Source: Eutypa lata
Lineage: Eukaryota > Ascomycota > Sordariomycetes > Xylariales > Diatrypaceae
Length of the DNA stretch: 64,000 nucleotides
Assembly: GCA_022661535.1 (NCBI GenBank)
Contig: JAKULF010000003.1
Coordinates: 4,278,001 to 4,342,000, forward strand
Direction of reading: 5' to 3'
The notes under the pieces: model-generated
Databases searched by the model: none
Seen by the model: the letters and a program-made list of their open reading frames with translations, nothing else
What the model was told of the DNA's origin: nothing
Made by a program: the position numbers and the translations under genes
Shown: piece after piece, positions 46,294-57,344 of the stretch
How the letters are laid out: every line of letters begins with the position of its first letter
How positions within the stretch are numbered: position 1 is the stretch's first letter

Positions 46294-49200
46294 AATAAAT
46301 TTTAATTAAAAATAACAATCCCTAATAAATAAATATTCTAAATACGACATATAAGTAAAATACTACATACAGGTAAAATATTATATAGACTTACAGACTT
46401 ACTTAAGTAGGTAAATGCGGCTATGTTTATTTTTTTTCCTGGTTCCACTTGCCTTAGTTATCATTGCAGCTTAGAAATCATGTTGGGCCAGCTTCGATAT
46501 GTTGATACCGTTATTATGTTGAATGTACCGAAATTACTAGGTAAAATGGATAACTTGTCATAACCATAATACTTTTTGGTCGTAATTATTTTTTTGAATT
46601 CAAAGAACAACTATTTCCGGGCCGTATCATTTTAAGCCCTGAACATCATTGCGGCAAGCATTGCAACATGATATCCTAGGACCCCCCCTACCCGCATAGG
46701 TAGCGAGTAGTACGGTTCTTCCCTCCTTAGCTACTTCAGAGATAGGTATCACTATAATGTTAACTTATCTTAAGTTTGCATTATAACCTTAGAGGGATGC
46801 GATTATCAATCACGAACAATTGATGACTTACGTTGAATTTGAAACCATAATTACGTTACGGCCTAGAATCCCGACAACAAGAGGCTTCAATCTTATCCTA
46901 CCTTCCTTGGGTGGTATTTGCGAGCCGCATCTTCTTGTGACCATACAGCCACAACGCCCTCTGGCCCTGAACGCCAAAGTGTTCTTTTTCAGTTTGGACC
47001 TAGTTACAAGCCTCGCTGTTTGATTACCGGTTAAGAGAATTATTCGGGTCTCGCGAGTCAGCCCTAGATACTCGGATACCGAATTGAAGAGCTATGTACA
47101 TACTCAACTACTTCATACTAGTAGAGCTATATGCAGATCATATCTACCATACAATACTACATACTAAGCCTGCTAAGGCGCGGTCTATGTTCGTGTGAGC
47201 AAAACCTAGCCTTTCTAGTGGTGTATGGAGGTGCGAGTCCAGTTCGAGAATTTGCAGATCACTAAGTCGAGACCCAGCATTAGACCCAGCATACCTTGTG
47301 GGTTATGCGGGGATGCTTGAGACTAGGCTGGCTAGAACTCCAGAAAGATCGCCTTTCCTATCATTTAGCCACTTAGGTAATCTTGTCTTATGGGTACGAA
47401 ATACACCATATCCGACTTCCGTGAGGTCATGACTTTGTTCATATTTTTCACCTATCTGCCTATCAAGCCTGCAAGCCCATCTAGACCGCTAGAGTACTTT
47501 GCTTCCATATCAGGTTTGTGAGAGCTGGAGAGACACTGCTGAGTTTCCTTACATAAGCTGTTTTAACGTACCTACTCGAGATGGCTTGATGGCATATTTC
47601 GTATAGAGACAAATCCTTCGAAACGCGCTAGAAGACCGACCACTAGGAAACAGCTAAATTTGCTGACTTTTCTTGAGCTAGATAGCCTTACTTCGAGAGA
47701 AAAAAAAATCTCAAATCATCCCATTAAATATTGACATTGCCCCCTAGGACTCATGCTGCTTCTAGAACCATGTTTAACTTCTGAGTTGCCCTCTGCCCCT
47801 CCAAACCGCAGCAAAACTCGTTAATCGGCCCTCCAGTATATAAGCGCCGGTCTATAGCGCCTATTTCATACCAGCTTGGGGAAAGCTCTTCGATAATACA
47901 TAGACTTATAGATACCACGAGGCGAGATTTATTCCCTGGCAGCTTGAGAAAGTCTTACGTATAGGCATCTCTGAGACCAAGTCCAAGGCTGAGTCTATAC
48001 TACTGTGGAACCTCTCTAGCGGAAATATTCGGGTTAAGTCCTAGAAAAAGAACTCAAAAACTCAATTTTTCTTTCTTTCAAAGCAACTGGGAAATATTCT
48101 GCGCGGAGAGCTCAGGGGCTATCCAGTGCCCCCATGTGCATTTAAGACAGTGGGCTTGAAAAAGTAAACACCAAGCCAAGGTTGGGTAGGTATTCTTCTT
48201 CGTATGTGAAGTATTAGCGATGGATACACATAACAAGCTATTATTCAGCCTCCGATATACCGAGCTTGGTTTGCGTACTACGTATGCAGTAGACTTGGGG
48301 GGTAGATCTACATATTCCACCGTCTTAACTCCTTACCTAGATGACGACTGCAACCCAAAGGAGTAAGTAGGCAACCGGGTAGCCAACGCCAACCTGCCAA
48401 CCCAGTAGGCTGGTTCACACAATGCCGACTAGCTAATTATTCTATGGGGATGACGGGAAAACAAGAACAACAAGTTTAAGTTTACTCATTAGCAATGCAT
48501 GTTACATGAGGCGGCCTGGGTTCTGGGATAGTATATCACAGTGTGTGTCGATCAAGAATACACCCGAGCAGCCAATTTCTATTTGTTGAGCCCACCTCCA
48601 GACCTCTTGACACGCAGACAGGAGAGTTGCATACATGGCAGCAAACATGCATATGGATTCTTGGAGAAGATGCTTCAGCGGGACGTTAGGGGCCGTGGCG
48701 ATGTCGAAGTTGTGTTGAGCTAAAAGCCGGGAGGCCGTGCTTTCAGGGGGAAGCATCGAGATCGAAAGAGACCGAGGCTCTGTCACCGTCCACGATCGCG
48801 CACCCCCAGGGTACCTTTTCATGACCAATAGTAGTAGATGCTACCAGGAATTAGTGGTTTATATATATATATATATATATATAAAGAATCAAACTCTAAA
48901 CGTCTGCATCGTCAACCTGTCAACCTTACTTATTCTTACCCATTGGGTGGGTGCTTGAACGTCTATCGAAAGATCGTTCCCCGGTCTTGCCCCCAAGTGC
49001 CAAGCTCCAGGAGCTTGAACCGCGCGCCCGGCAGCCCGGATAGACATAATGGGATTCCCTATCCTTCCGGTGTCCAATGAGAGCTGCGAACGGCGCCGTG
49101 CTTGGGACCATCGAGATTTGTGAGCAGTCACTTGGGATCGTCGATGATCTACTGATCCATGGTCATCGAATGGCCATGAGGGTCTGCCTGTAGTGTAGGG

Positions 49201-52035
49201 GCAATCTCACTAGGCGAAAGCTCACCTTACATTAAATAATATGTAGACGGCAGCTTGGTAAAGAGGGAGGGAGGGGACCGCGGGAGTCGTAGATGAATAA
49301 GCTGCATATCTGGTACTACGAATAAAGAGCCCCTGAGCACAATTCGCTGCAGCCGTCCAGCCGTCTGTCATTAATGCAGGAATGGGATGCAGAAGCACAC
49401 AGGGGGAAGGGAGAGATGCATTTTTGCAGAATAGTTGTTGTGCCGCTGGGTGGTATTTGGCCAACCAAAACTATTCGTTTGCCATGCTTCACTCACGCAT
49501 GCACACATACACACACACATACACACACATATGCGTAGCAGTTAACTGGTAGGTAGGTTATATTGACAGCTAGTCAGTGGCGTTTATACACTAGGCTATA
49601 AATTATGATACGAAGCGAATCTAATTCGAGCCCCTTTCAAATAAACATCATATAAAATTCGGTTGGACAGGGGAAGCATTGCTTGCAGAGTTTTCCATGT
49701 AATAAGAGGTGCACCCTCTCTTTGCCTACTTGCACGACCTTTTCGAAATAGATCCCCTCAAGGAGCAACCCGAAATCTTGCGATGGTCGGCATGCCTATG
49801 TCCTCGGCCCCACCATTTTAAAGTTCTGATATGTAGATGCGGGATCTTCTCCTAGCCTGGAGGACCAATGAGACTCATTAATCTACGACTGACCAGTCGC
49901 TTTGAAAGCCAACTCTATACCTAGGTACCTACATACATAGGTAGACAGGCCTCCATAGTTAAAGGGGGGGATGCCAACGGTAAGCGGCTACCCAAGTCAT
50001 GGCGAACGTCTAGAATCGAGACTTCTGACAAAGTAGTTAGACGTTTCACAATATCTACTGCATTTGCCGTAGCCCGAAGCCCCAAGGCGACGGGTAGGTA
50101 TGGGATAAGTTCGTTCCATCGAGTTGGAGTTGGGATCGGTATGACCTCGGTAGTAATTTTTGGGAATATTGTTTTTCTCCCCCAAGGGGCTCTTAATAAA
50201 AGAGTCCCTCAGATGGACGTGCGGAGAGCTCCTTTTTCTTCTATTTTTTTTGTTGCGTGTAATTATCGGCTTCGTACGGTTGGTGGAGTTTTGACGAAAG
50301 ACAACCCGCTTGGGTCTTCTAACCTTGTAAGTATTGTCATGTCATAATACCATGTCAACCGAGAAAAAGAGCTGCAGCAGCAGTGTATATGTATACCTTG
50401 CATTTTCTAGCTGCACAGCTTGCACTATATTCTGCAACTCTACGTCGTCGCCTCCAGGGTTGGTGAATACAACCGCTGTCGAGTTCGTACGACAATGCAG
50501 GTGTGGCGGGTGTCATTAGCACCGTCGACCTACAGCACGTACGTCTTACAATTTCGGCTAGGTAAATGAATAAGGTCCCAACCTTGAAGGCCCATTGCCT
50601 TCCAAGCGTTGCAGGTTTGTTTCTCGATGCACTTACTTATTTAAACAAGGTTTGTGGGAGGAGGGGAAGAAGGAACTCGTATTGCCGCACCGACGCACCT
50701 ACATAACAGAACCTGACATTGGATCGTCACATGTTGTGCAACCTGAAAGGCGTGCGTGTTTTCACCGGGCTTGCATATGCTTCCACTACATGGCTGCACG
50801 CAATATTAATCCATTGACGCGGTAACTCAATGTGGCAGACATTAATAACCACTATCGGGTGAGATGGTTTGGAGCGGAGGCTCCGGAAATACAAGGCTAC
50901 GCGATAGACACTTCTAGTAAGTTAGGTGCGCACCGGAAGGCCGACTAAAAATAAAAATAAAAGACCCCGACGTCCGGGATGAGGAGAACACAGCCATATG
51001 GATATAGCTTGACTAAGGGCCGATTTGAGATGAATAGATTGAGCAAACGTACATATAGTTTACCTAACTTAAACGTCATTTTGAACTCGCGCGCCTGATA
51101 GGTCGACCCGGTCAAGCTCCGTGTTCGCGGGCTTCCTTATCAGTCACATTGTCCTTCTGATGGGAACGTTAATATACTCGGCATGGAGCTAACGTTATGA
51201 GGCTGCAGAGCTGGCCCTGTAAGACGGGCCATGCTCTTGAAACGTTGATCAACCATAGGGTCGCGTAGAGCCAGCGAATGCTGATCATCTGCAATACGAC
51301 CATACAATACTTCTTAATTGCACGCAATCCACACCCCCTTGAGATCACGTTAAGAGACAGGTCATATCGAGGCTCTATCAGTGTGCATTTGCATTTGCTA
51401 CTACCACAATCTGCATGAGCGTTTTTCGGCTATCGCATTACTCTCTCTGGCGCAAAGTTTCTTGCAGATCCTTGTGGCGTCTGCCACCTATGCTGTAACT
51501 ACATATCACAGCCTAACATGAAGGGGGGGGGGGATTGATGCTCTTTTAACCTGCCGAATGCTGGGAATAATCGCATCTCTTCTACTGGCTGTCAGGATCG
51601 CGGGCCGATGATTTGACGGAGTCTCGTTCCATTGAACCATCTCGAGATTTTGGTGTTTGTGACCTATTCTGCTCGTGTACGAAAGTACAAGGCGAACAAG
51701 GTTACTCTTGATCGGCAATGCTTGTTCGGCAGCTCCCTTGCGAATCCCGGGACAAGATCCACCCGACCCATGCTCGAGGTGTCCGAACTAAGTAATCCGA
51801 GGCTATTACTCGCTATCTCGTCGCAAAAGCGGGCGCACCTACTGCATCTGAGATGTATGTAACTATGCCTCTCTTCTGTTTTTTTTCTCTATCTTCTCCG
51901 TGAATTTTTGTATCGTTGCATCGCGAAGATCGAGCGCTTTGCGCGCTTCTGATAGGTAAGACGTGCCCCTAGCGTCTGCAAAATGGCATGTAGAGCTAAC
52001 TACATATCAAACCCCCTTGTGCATAGTAGACATAG
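46294..52035. other. 5.7-kb gene-poor region
   Basis: No convincing gene. Short open frames occur (for example 108 codons on the minus strand at 48502-48828) without recognisable motifs or splice context. The stretch contains a TA tract (48860-48883), CA/CACATA runs near 49505-49535 and an 11-G run (51523-51533). Much of it is AT-rich with frequent TpA, compatible with eroded repeats. Confidence 0.45.
48860..48883. repeat. TA dinucleotide microsatellite
   Basis: Twelve perfect TA units. Confidence 0.9.
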
Positions 52036-53592
52036 TTAAGGTCTAGGAGCAAATGCTACTTCAGGTGGCACTCTAAAGGAGGCACAAAACATATCCTTAC
52101 TTGGTGAGACTGTCCTGACATTATGGACAGCCGCTTTCCCGGGCTCTTCCGGATCGCCGGGTGCAAACTTGACCCCAAGCTCCGCCGACACTCGCTCGCA
52201 GACCTCTAATATGGGACCGTCGCTATCTTCTTTGGGGGCAAAGCAGTGAACATGTACCATCGGCAACTTGGTGCCCGTATGCGGGGCAAAGAGCTCTTCG
52301 TGCCCGGAGTACAAGCCCCGAAAGGAAGAGAGAAAGGTTATGGCGGATGCTGGTAGGTTCATGACAAAATGCGATATGGTAGCTGGGATAGGGACACGTT
52401 CAGGGGGTTGTACAGCAGCCCCGCCTTGAGTTGCCGCATGCCGTCTATCACGCCTTTCTTTGCTTGTCATCCTTACGACAGCGTGTTCGCCATTTTTAAA
52501 TGCTTCATATACGGAGTCGGCTGCTTCTCTAATGAACACCCGACCATCACGGTTAAAGGGTTTCACGTATTCCTCAACCTAGATGTATTATGTTAATTTT
52601 TGTTGGCGGCTTATACCAACGCTATTAAAACTCTCACCTTGTTGCTTTTGATGCACTCATCAAGATAGCGATAGCTCTCCGGATTGTAGTCGTTAGCCCA
52701 AACAAAAACGCCCCTCTTACCGGCTGGGATCGCAAAGGGGCCAATGCCGGCCATGACGTCGCAAACCACCTCACCGGGCTGGAACATTTCGATCAGGCGC
52801 GTATGCTCGCCGTGTAGCTTACTATTCCAGTAGACCTTAGAGTAATCAAACCGGAAGACGCAGTCGTTCTCCCGCAGCTCGACGTTCAGATCGTGCGGCC
52901 CAGCAAGGACCTCGTAGCCAAACGTTCTGAATTCAGACTCCGTACCCACGTCCCCTGTCTTGTTGATGACGGTCTTAATGTGCGGATTCTTGTCTATCAG
53001 GACCTCGGCGATCAGCTTCTTGTATGGTCGGTAGGTCTCCCTCAGGTTCAGGTGCGCAACGTGGCCCGCTATGTTGAACCCCTGGGGAATACCGTCGTGT
53101 ATGTCGCGCTTCTCTGGGGGAATCAGGACATCCATGACATCCTCTGCAGTGTTATTTAGTTTTGTTTCCTACTTTAGAATATCCGGTCGTATGGTAGTGC
53201 TGCCTACCGTAAAGCCAATAATCATAGTCCAAGGTGAGTTCGAATGGCACGAGGCCGAGCTCGTTGCTCTCAACAGCGCTCCTCAAAGCCGCGCTCCACG
53301 TCTCGGGCACTGCAACCTTGACCTTGGGGTCAAGGAGCAGACACTTGGCGCCCCGCGCGGCTAGCGACCCATCGGGGTGCGGCCGCACAACCTGAATGCG
53401 CTCAACGATCAGGACCTCCCGCGTCTTCTGTAAGGCACGACGCCACTCGGCGATCTTTTTATTGTCGGCGATGGAAGCAGCGGCGAGGTTCACCTTTTTC
53501 GAGAACAGTGACCGGTCGAGAGCGAAACTGGACGAAGCAGCGAAGGATACGGCGACGGAGCGGCTGATGGTCGGCGGCCGGAAGGGGTTCAT
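52036..53592 (-). CDS. TRM5: tRNA (guanine-37-N1)-methyltransferase TRM5
   Basis: Three exons (53592-53208, 53143-52638, 52578-52036) give 477 aa; the introns are 64 and 59 nt. Trm5 transfers methyl from S-adenosylmethionine to N1 of G37, next to the anticodon, and prevents frameshifting. Seen are the start [12 protein letters not shown] typical of fungal Trm5, DYDYW before intron 1, [19 protein letters not shown], the SAM-binding loop [24 protein letters not shown], and [13 protein letters not shown] in the catalytic region. Upstream of the ATG the same frame stays open for 40 codons without another ATG and is Lys/Arg-rich; a non-AUG start there could give a mitochondrial isoform. It is divergent from the AlkB-like gene. 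Confidence 0.92.
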
Positions 53593-54239
53593 CGTCGTTT
53601 GGTCTTCCTCAGTCGCTAGTTTCTTCGCGACAGTGTTAGCAGTAGAGAGCTTCTTGGAGATGTTCCTGTGTGTTGGAATATCTTTACGGGATATTTTTAC
53701 ATACCGCCATAATTATTAAGAACTACCAGGGTATTTATGCATTGTCTAGAATGTTAGAGCTTTGCGACTGGGGAGGGGGTATAGTAATAAGTGGACATGA
53801 CTAACAAGGCTGAAAAGATCGTCACTAAAATTTTCGGGAGATCTACCCTGGCTGGACCCAATGACAAAATCCCCGAGTGTAGGTAGGTACTACATACATG
53901 TATGTATGTAGTCCATATATAAACGTGCGTCATCATAAGGCTGAGAAGTTCCAAAGAACAGCTGGATATACAACACGTCATTGAAGTTTTGCTAGTAAAT
54001 CTTAATTATAGTCATTCCATACATATGGTGCTAATATATATATATGTATGTATGTAATTATTTATTTATAGTATAAAATCAATTGGCAATACTGCGTATA
54101 AAAATGAAGCTGGAATCCCTACAAGGTTGCAGCTCTAACCTATCTCAATACCAAAAGTCAAATTCTTGTCTACCCCTACCTAAACTTTAGGTACCTATAG
54201 TCAAGCCTCTTTAGTGTTGCATATCACTACTCTGCAGAT
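53593..54239. other. divergent promoter region of TRM5 and the AlkB-like gene
   Basis: A 650-bp spacer with TATG-type runs at 53897-53915 and 54038-54056. Its TRM5-proximal 120 bases are open in frame with TRM5. No separate gene seen. Confidence 0.5.
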
Positions 54240-55394
54240 ATGTCTACTAAGAAGCGAACCATCGACGCTTTTTTCGGGACCCCGAAATCCAAAAAGCCGC
54301 GCAGCGAAGCTATCGTAGATAACGCGATACCTGTAAGCCCCCTTGATTGTGCCTCGTCTTTTGCTGCCATGACATGCTAAACCACTACTTATGCCGGCGC
54401 ACACCAGGCGGCCTCCTCCACGCACCCAGCCTACCCATTCCCGATCCCGCACCTCCCCGCCAGCCTCAGCGCGGAGCTAGCCTCGGCACCGGGCACAACC
54501 GGCACCGGTACCGGCCGGGCTATAAGCGACAAACCGGACCTGGATCTGCTCTACTTCGAGCCGTACACGCCACGCCTGACGGCAGCGGAGCTATTCCGGT
54601 TCCTGCGGGCCGAGCTGCCCTTTTACCGCGTCGAGTACGACATCCAACGCGGCGGCATATCAACACACATCCGCACGCCGCGGTGGACGACCGTGTTCGG
54701 GATCGACGCGACCTCGCGGTTCGCCAGTAGCAGCAACAACGACGGCGACAGCAACGAAGGAGCCCTACACATAGTCGACGCGCGCACGAGCGCTCGGGTC
54801 CTGGTGGGAGCGCCCGGGTCGAAAGATGAGGGCGACAGGTATTATGCCAAGCACCTGCCGCGGCCGATCCCCAAGTGTCTGGACGACCTGCAGCGATCGG
54901 TGGAGGCGGCGACGGGATGCGATTTCAACTTCTGCCTGGTGAACTACTACGCGTCGGGGGCGGACAGCATCTCGTACCACAGCGACGACGAGCGGTTCCT
55001 GGGGCCGATGCCGGCCATCGCGTCGTTTTCGCTAGGCGCGCGGCGGGATTTCCTGATGAAGCACAAACCAACGGCGGCGGGGGCGGCGGCTCCCCTCCAC
55101 AGAAACGGGATAGTCAAGGAAAAGGGCAAGGAAACCGCTATTATTAAGCCACTGAAACTGCCACTCGGCAGCGGCGATATGATTCTAATGAGGGGCCCGA
55201 CGCAGGCGAACTGGCTACATTCCATCCCGAAGAGGAGCGGCAAGAACGAGCATGACGGCGGCAGGATTAACATCACTTTCCGCAAGGCGATGGTCAAAGG
55301 TGGCACCGAGAATTACTATAACTATAACGTGGGCGCCGGCCCGGTCTATCGGTGGGATTCAGTCAACCGCGAGATGAAGCAGTGGAATCCTTGA
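54240..55394 (+). CDS. AlkB-family 2-oxoglutarate/Fe(II) dioxygenase (ALKBH2/3-like)
   Basis: Two exons (54240-54332 and 54408-55394; 75-nt intron) encode 359 aa. AlkB-type dioxygenases remove methyl groups from damaged bases such as 1-methyladenine and 3-methylcytosine. The iron ligands are His222 and Asp224 (SYHSDDE) and His302 (NWLHSIPK). The 2-oxoglutarate arginines are Arg317 and Arg323 in RINITFR. The region CLVNYYASGADSISYHSD and the preceding TPRWTTVFG loop are typical of the ALKBH2/3 group. Exon 1 encodes KKRTIDAFFGTPKSKKPR, which looks like a PCNA-interacting box next to a basic nuclear signal, fitting a DNA repair role. An Ala/Gly/Lys insert (about 253-282) interrupts the fold. Confidence 0.9.
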
Positions 55395-55509
55395 ACAAAA
55401 GGGGTATATATCCTCTATAAAGTGACACCCACTCAGTTCTATAGACACATGCGCATCCCTTCCCTAAAACAGCAAAAAAAAAACCGCTGGTGGTTTGCAA
55501 CTCGGCCAG

Positions 55510-56597
55510 CTACTTCCCCAACTTAAAGGTGGCCTCCGAGTACTTCCGCAGACCGCGTAAGAAGACCTGGTAGTTGACGCCCTGGTTATCGGGGGAGGCG
55601 AAGATCTCGGTCAGTCGGATGGGCCACGGCGGATACCCCTGAAGATCAACAAAGGGCTCAAAAGATAGGAGTAAATCGGGTTCCGGCATGACGGCCTCGT
55701 TCAGTTCGTTATCGATCAGGTCTATTGTAATGTCTGCGGTGGAGATCTTGTCTCGCTGAGCCATGTGGGCGAAAACCTTGGTTAGATCTACCATTGCCTC
55801 ACGGCCGTCCTCGGCGGAGATGAGTAGGACGTTCAGGTCTGCTTGTCGGCTTGACGGTTGCACGGGTTCTGCGCCACGGGCATGTAGAGCCACGGCAGGG
55901 GCGTGGTGGGTGCCAAACCAGCCCTTCAGTTTGTGGGATATTACGCGGTGCGTCTGAGGCATGTATCTTTTCAGGACACCTTTAGAAGCTGTCAGTTATA
56001 TGTGAATTGTCTCCGCAGCACGGTCCTACTACACACCTGTCTTTTCGTAGACGGAGTATTGGTGAATACCAGCAGAAGCACACCAAGCGGCAATCTCGGC
56101 GACTTCGCTGACTAGCTTCTCCAAGGCATCTCCGGCTCTTCCTCCATCTTCAAGGGTCAATATGACGCTAACATGCTTTGGCAACCGCGGGAGATTGCTG
56201 ACATCTCGTCGAACATAGTCGGGTGTGTTGTGGTGATAGTTTAGTATGGAGAGGACTCGGTCGTACACGGCACGGTATGCGATGCGGAAGCGGATATAAA
56301 CGGAGAATATGGCATGGACGAAGACGTATAGGAAGGCGTATAGCTGAGCCCGTAGGAATTTTCTAACTCCGAAATGCGACTTTGCTTGACCCCTATTGAG
56401 TCTCTCGTTGGGCTTTACGTATGTCTAGTTAAAGGGGTTGAAATTAGCTGTTACTTGCTCCAAAATATAGCTATGAATAAGGAAGCATAGACGTAACGAA
56501 CCTGAATCATGTACTCGCGCCTTTCTGCGTCGAGGCTTTTGTGCCCAGACCTTTCATCTTCCCGATACGCCGTCTTATCCTTATAGTTGAGCGACAT
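55510..56597 (-). CDS. NUS1: cis-prenyltransferase subunit NUS1 (dehydrodolichyl diphosphate synthase complex)
   Basis: Three exons (56597-56502, 56424-56037, 55979-55510) encode 317 aa. Nus1 pairs with the catalytic Rer2/Srt1 subunit at the ER to make the dolichol precursor needed for protein glycosylation. A hydrophobic helix (FLRAQLYAFLYVFVHAIF, about residues 51-68) anchors it. The cis-prenyltransferase-like domain shows LPKHVSVILTLED, AEIAAWCASAGI, VYEKTGVLKRYM (joined across intron 2) and a conserved end with GYPPWPIRLTEIF. Intron 2 has two in-frame acceptors 9 nt apart; the downstream one restores the family sequence. The N-terminal exon is short and hydrophilic. The gene converges with the AlkB-like gene, with 115 bp between stops. 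Confidence 0.88.
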
Positions 56598-57344
56598 GAT
56601 TGCTCGTTTTTGCTGTTGTTATTGTGTTTATAGACTAGGCTACTGTTGATGGAGATATCCTCTAGGCAAAGAGAGATAGTTAGATGAATAGACACTTATA
56701 TACAATTTAAAGTGTCAGAGAGGTTTGTTTGTCGGTTGCCAGCCAGAAGGAAAAGAAAAAAGAATAGAAACGGTAAAACGAACGAATTAAGATTATATTT
56801 TTACTTGACTGTCTGCATCGCCGCGATCATCAGATTCGTGGTCGTGGTCTTATACGAAAGCGCCGAAGGAAACAGCTTGGCTTGCTAACATGTGGTTTGT
56901 ACTGGGATTGGGGCCAGCTGAAAGGCAACCTTTAGTGCTGCTGCACCATTCAATTGGCAAATAAATTAACCAGCCAGAGCCGGTACTCAGCCACGTCCGT
57001 GTTACGAGTGATGGCGAGGGAGTGACGTTTTATACGGCTTGGCGTGGCTTATACGTCGTAACTACATACGTACTAGGTGCGAATGTTCGGGCCAAGTGGA
57101 TTCGACATTCATAGCGTACCTACATACGTACAATACAATAGGTATCTCGTAACTTGAAGTCACCAAGTCCCCTGTTCTACCTACCTATTACGTACAATAC
57201 AATCAACTATCAACTATCAACTACGATATAGGCAATAGAGGACGCCCTCTGGGGCTTTATATACCTTTCCACCACTAGACAGTCCTCATATCCGAGTATT
57301 CCCATGTAGTACTACAAGTTGTCCCGTTCTTATTCGACTCAACC
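56598..57344. other. divergent promoter region of NUS1 and SEC10
   Basis: A 750-bp spacer with repeated TACGTA and CTACCTACC-type motifs (57115-57190) and three tandem ATCAACT units at 57202-57222. No gene seen. Confidence 0.5.

Noticed and set aside
48502..48828. 108-codon minus-strand frame
   Set aside because: It looks somewhat protein-like, but there is no family motif, signal peptide or neighbouring exon to support it.
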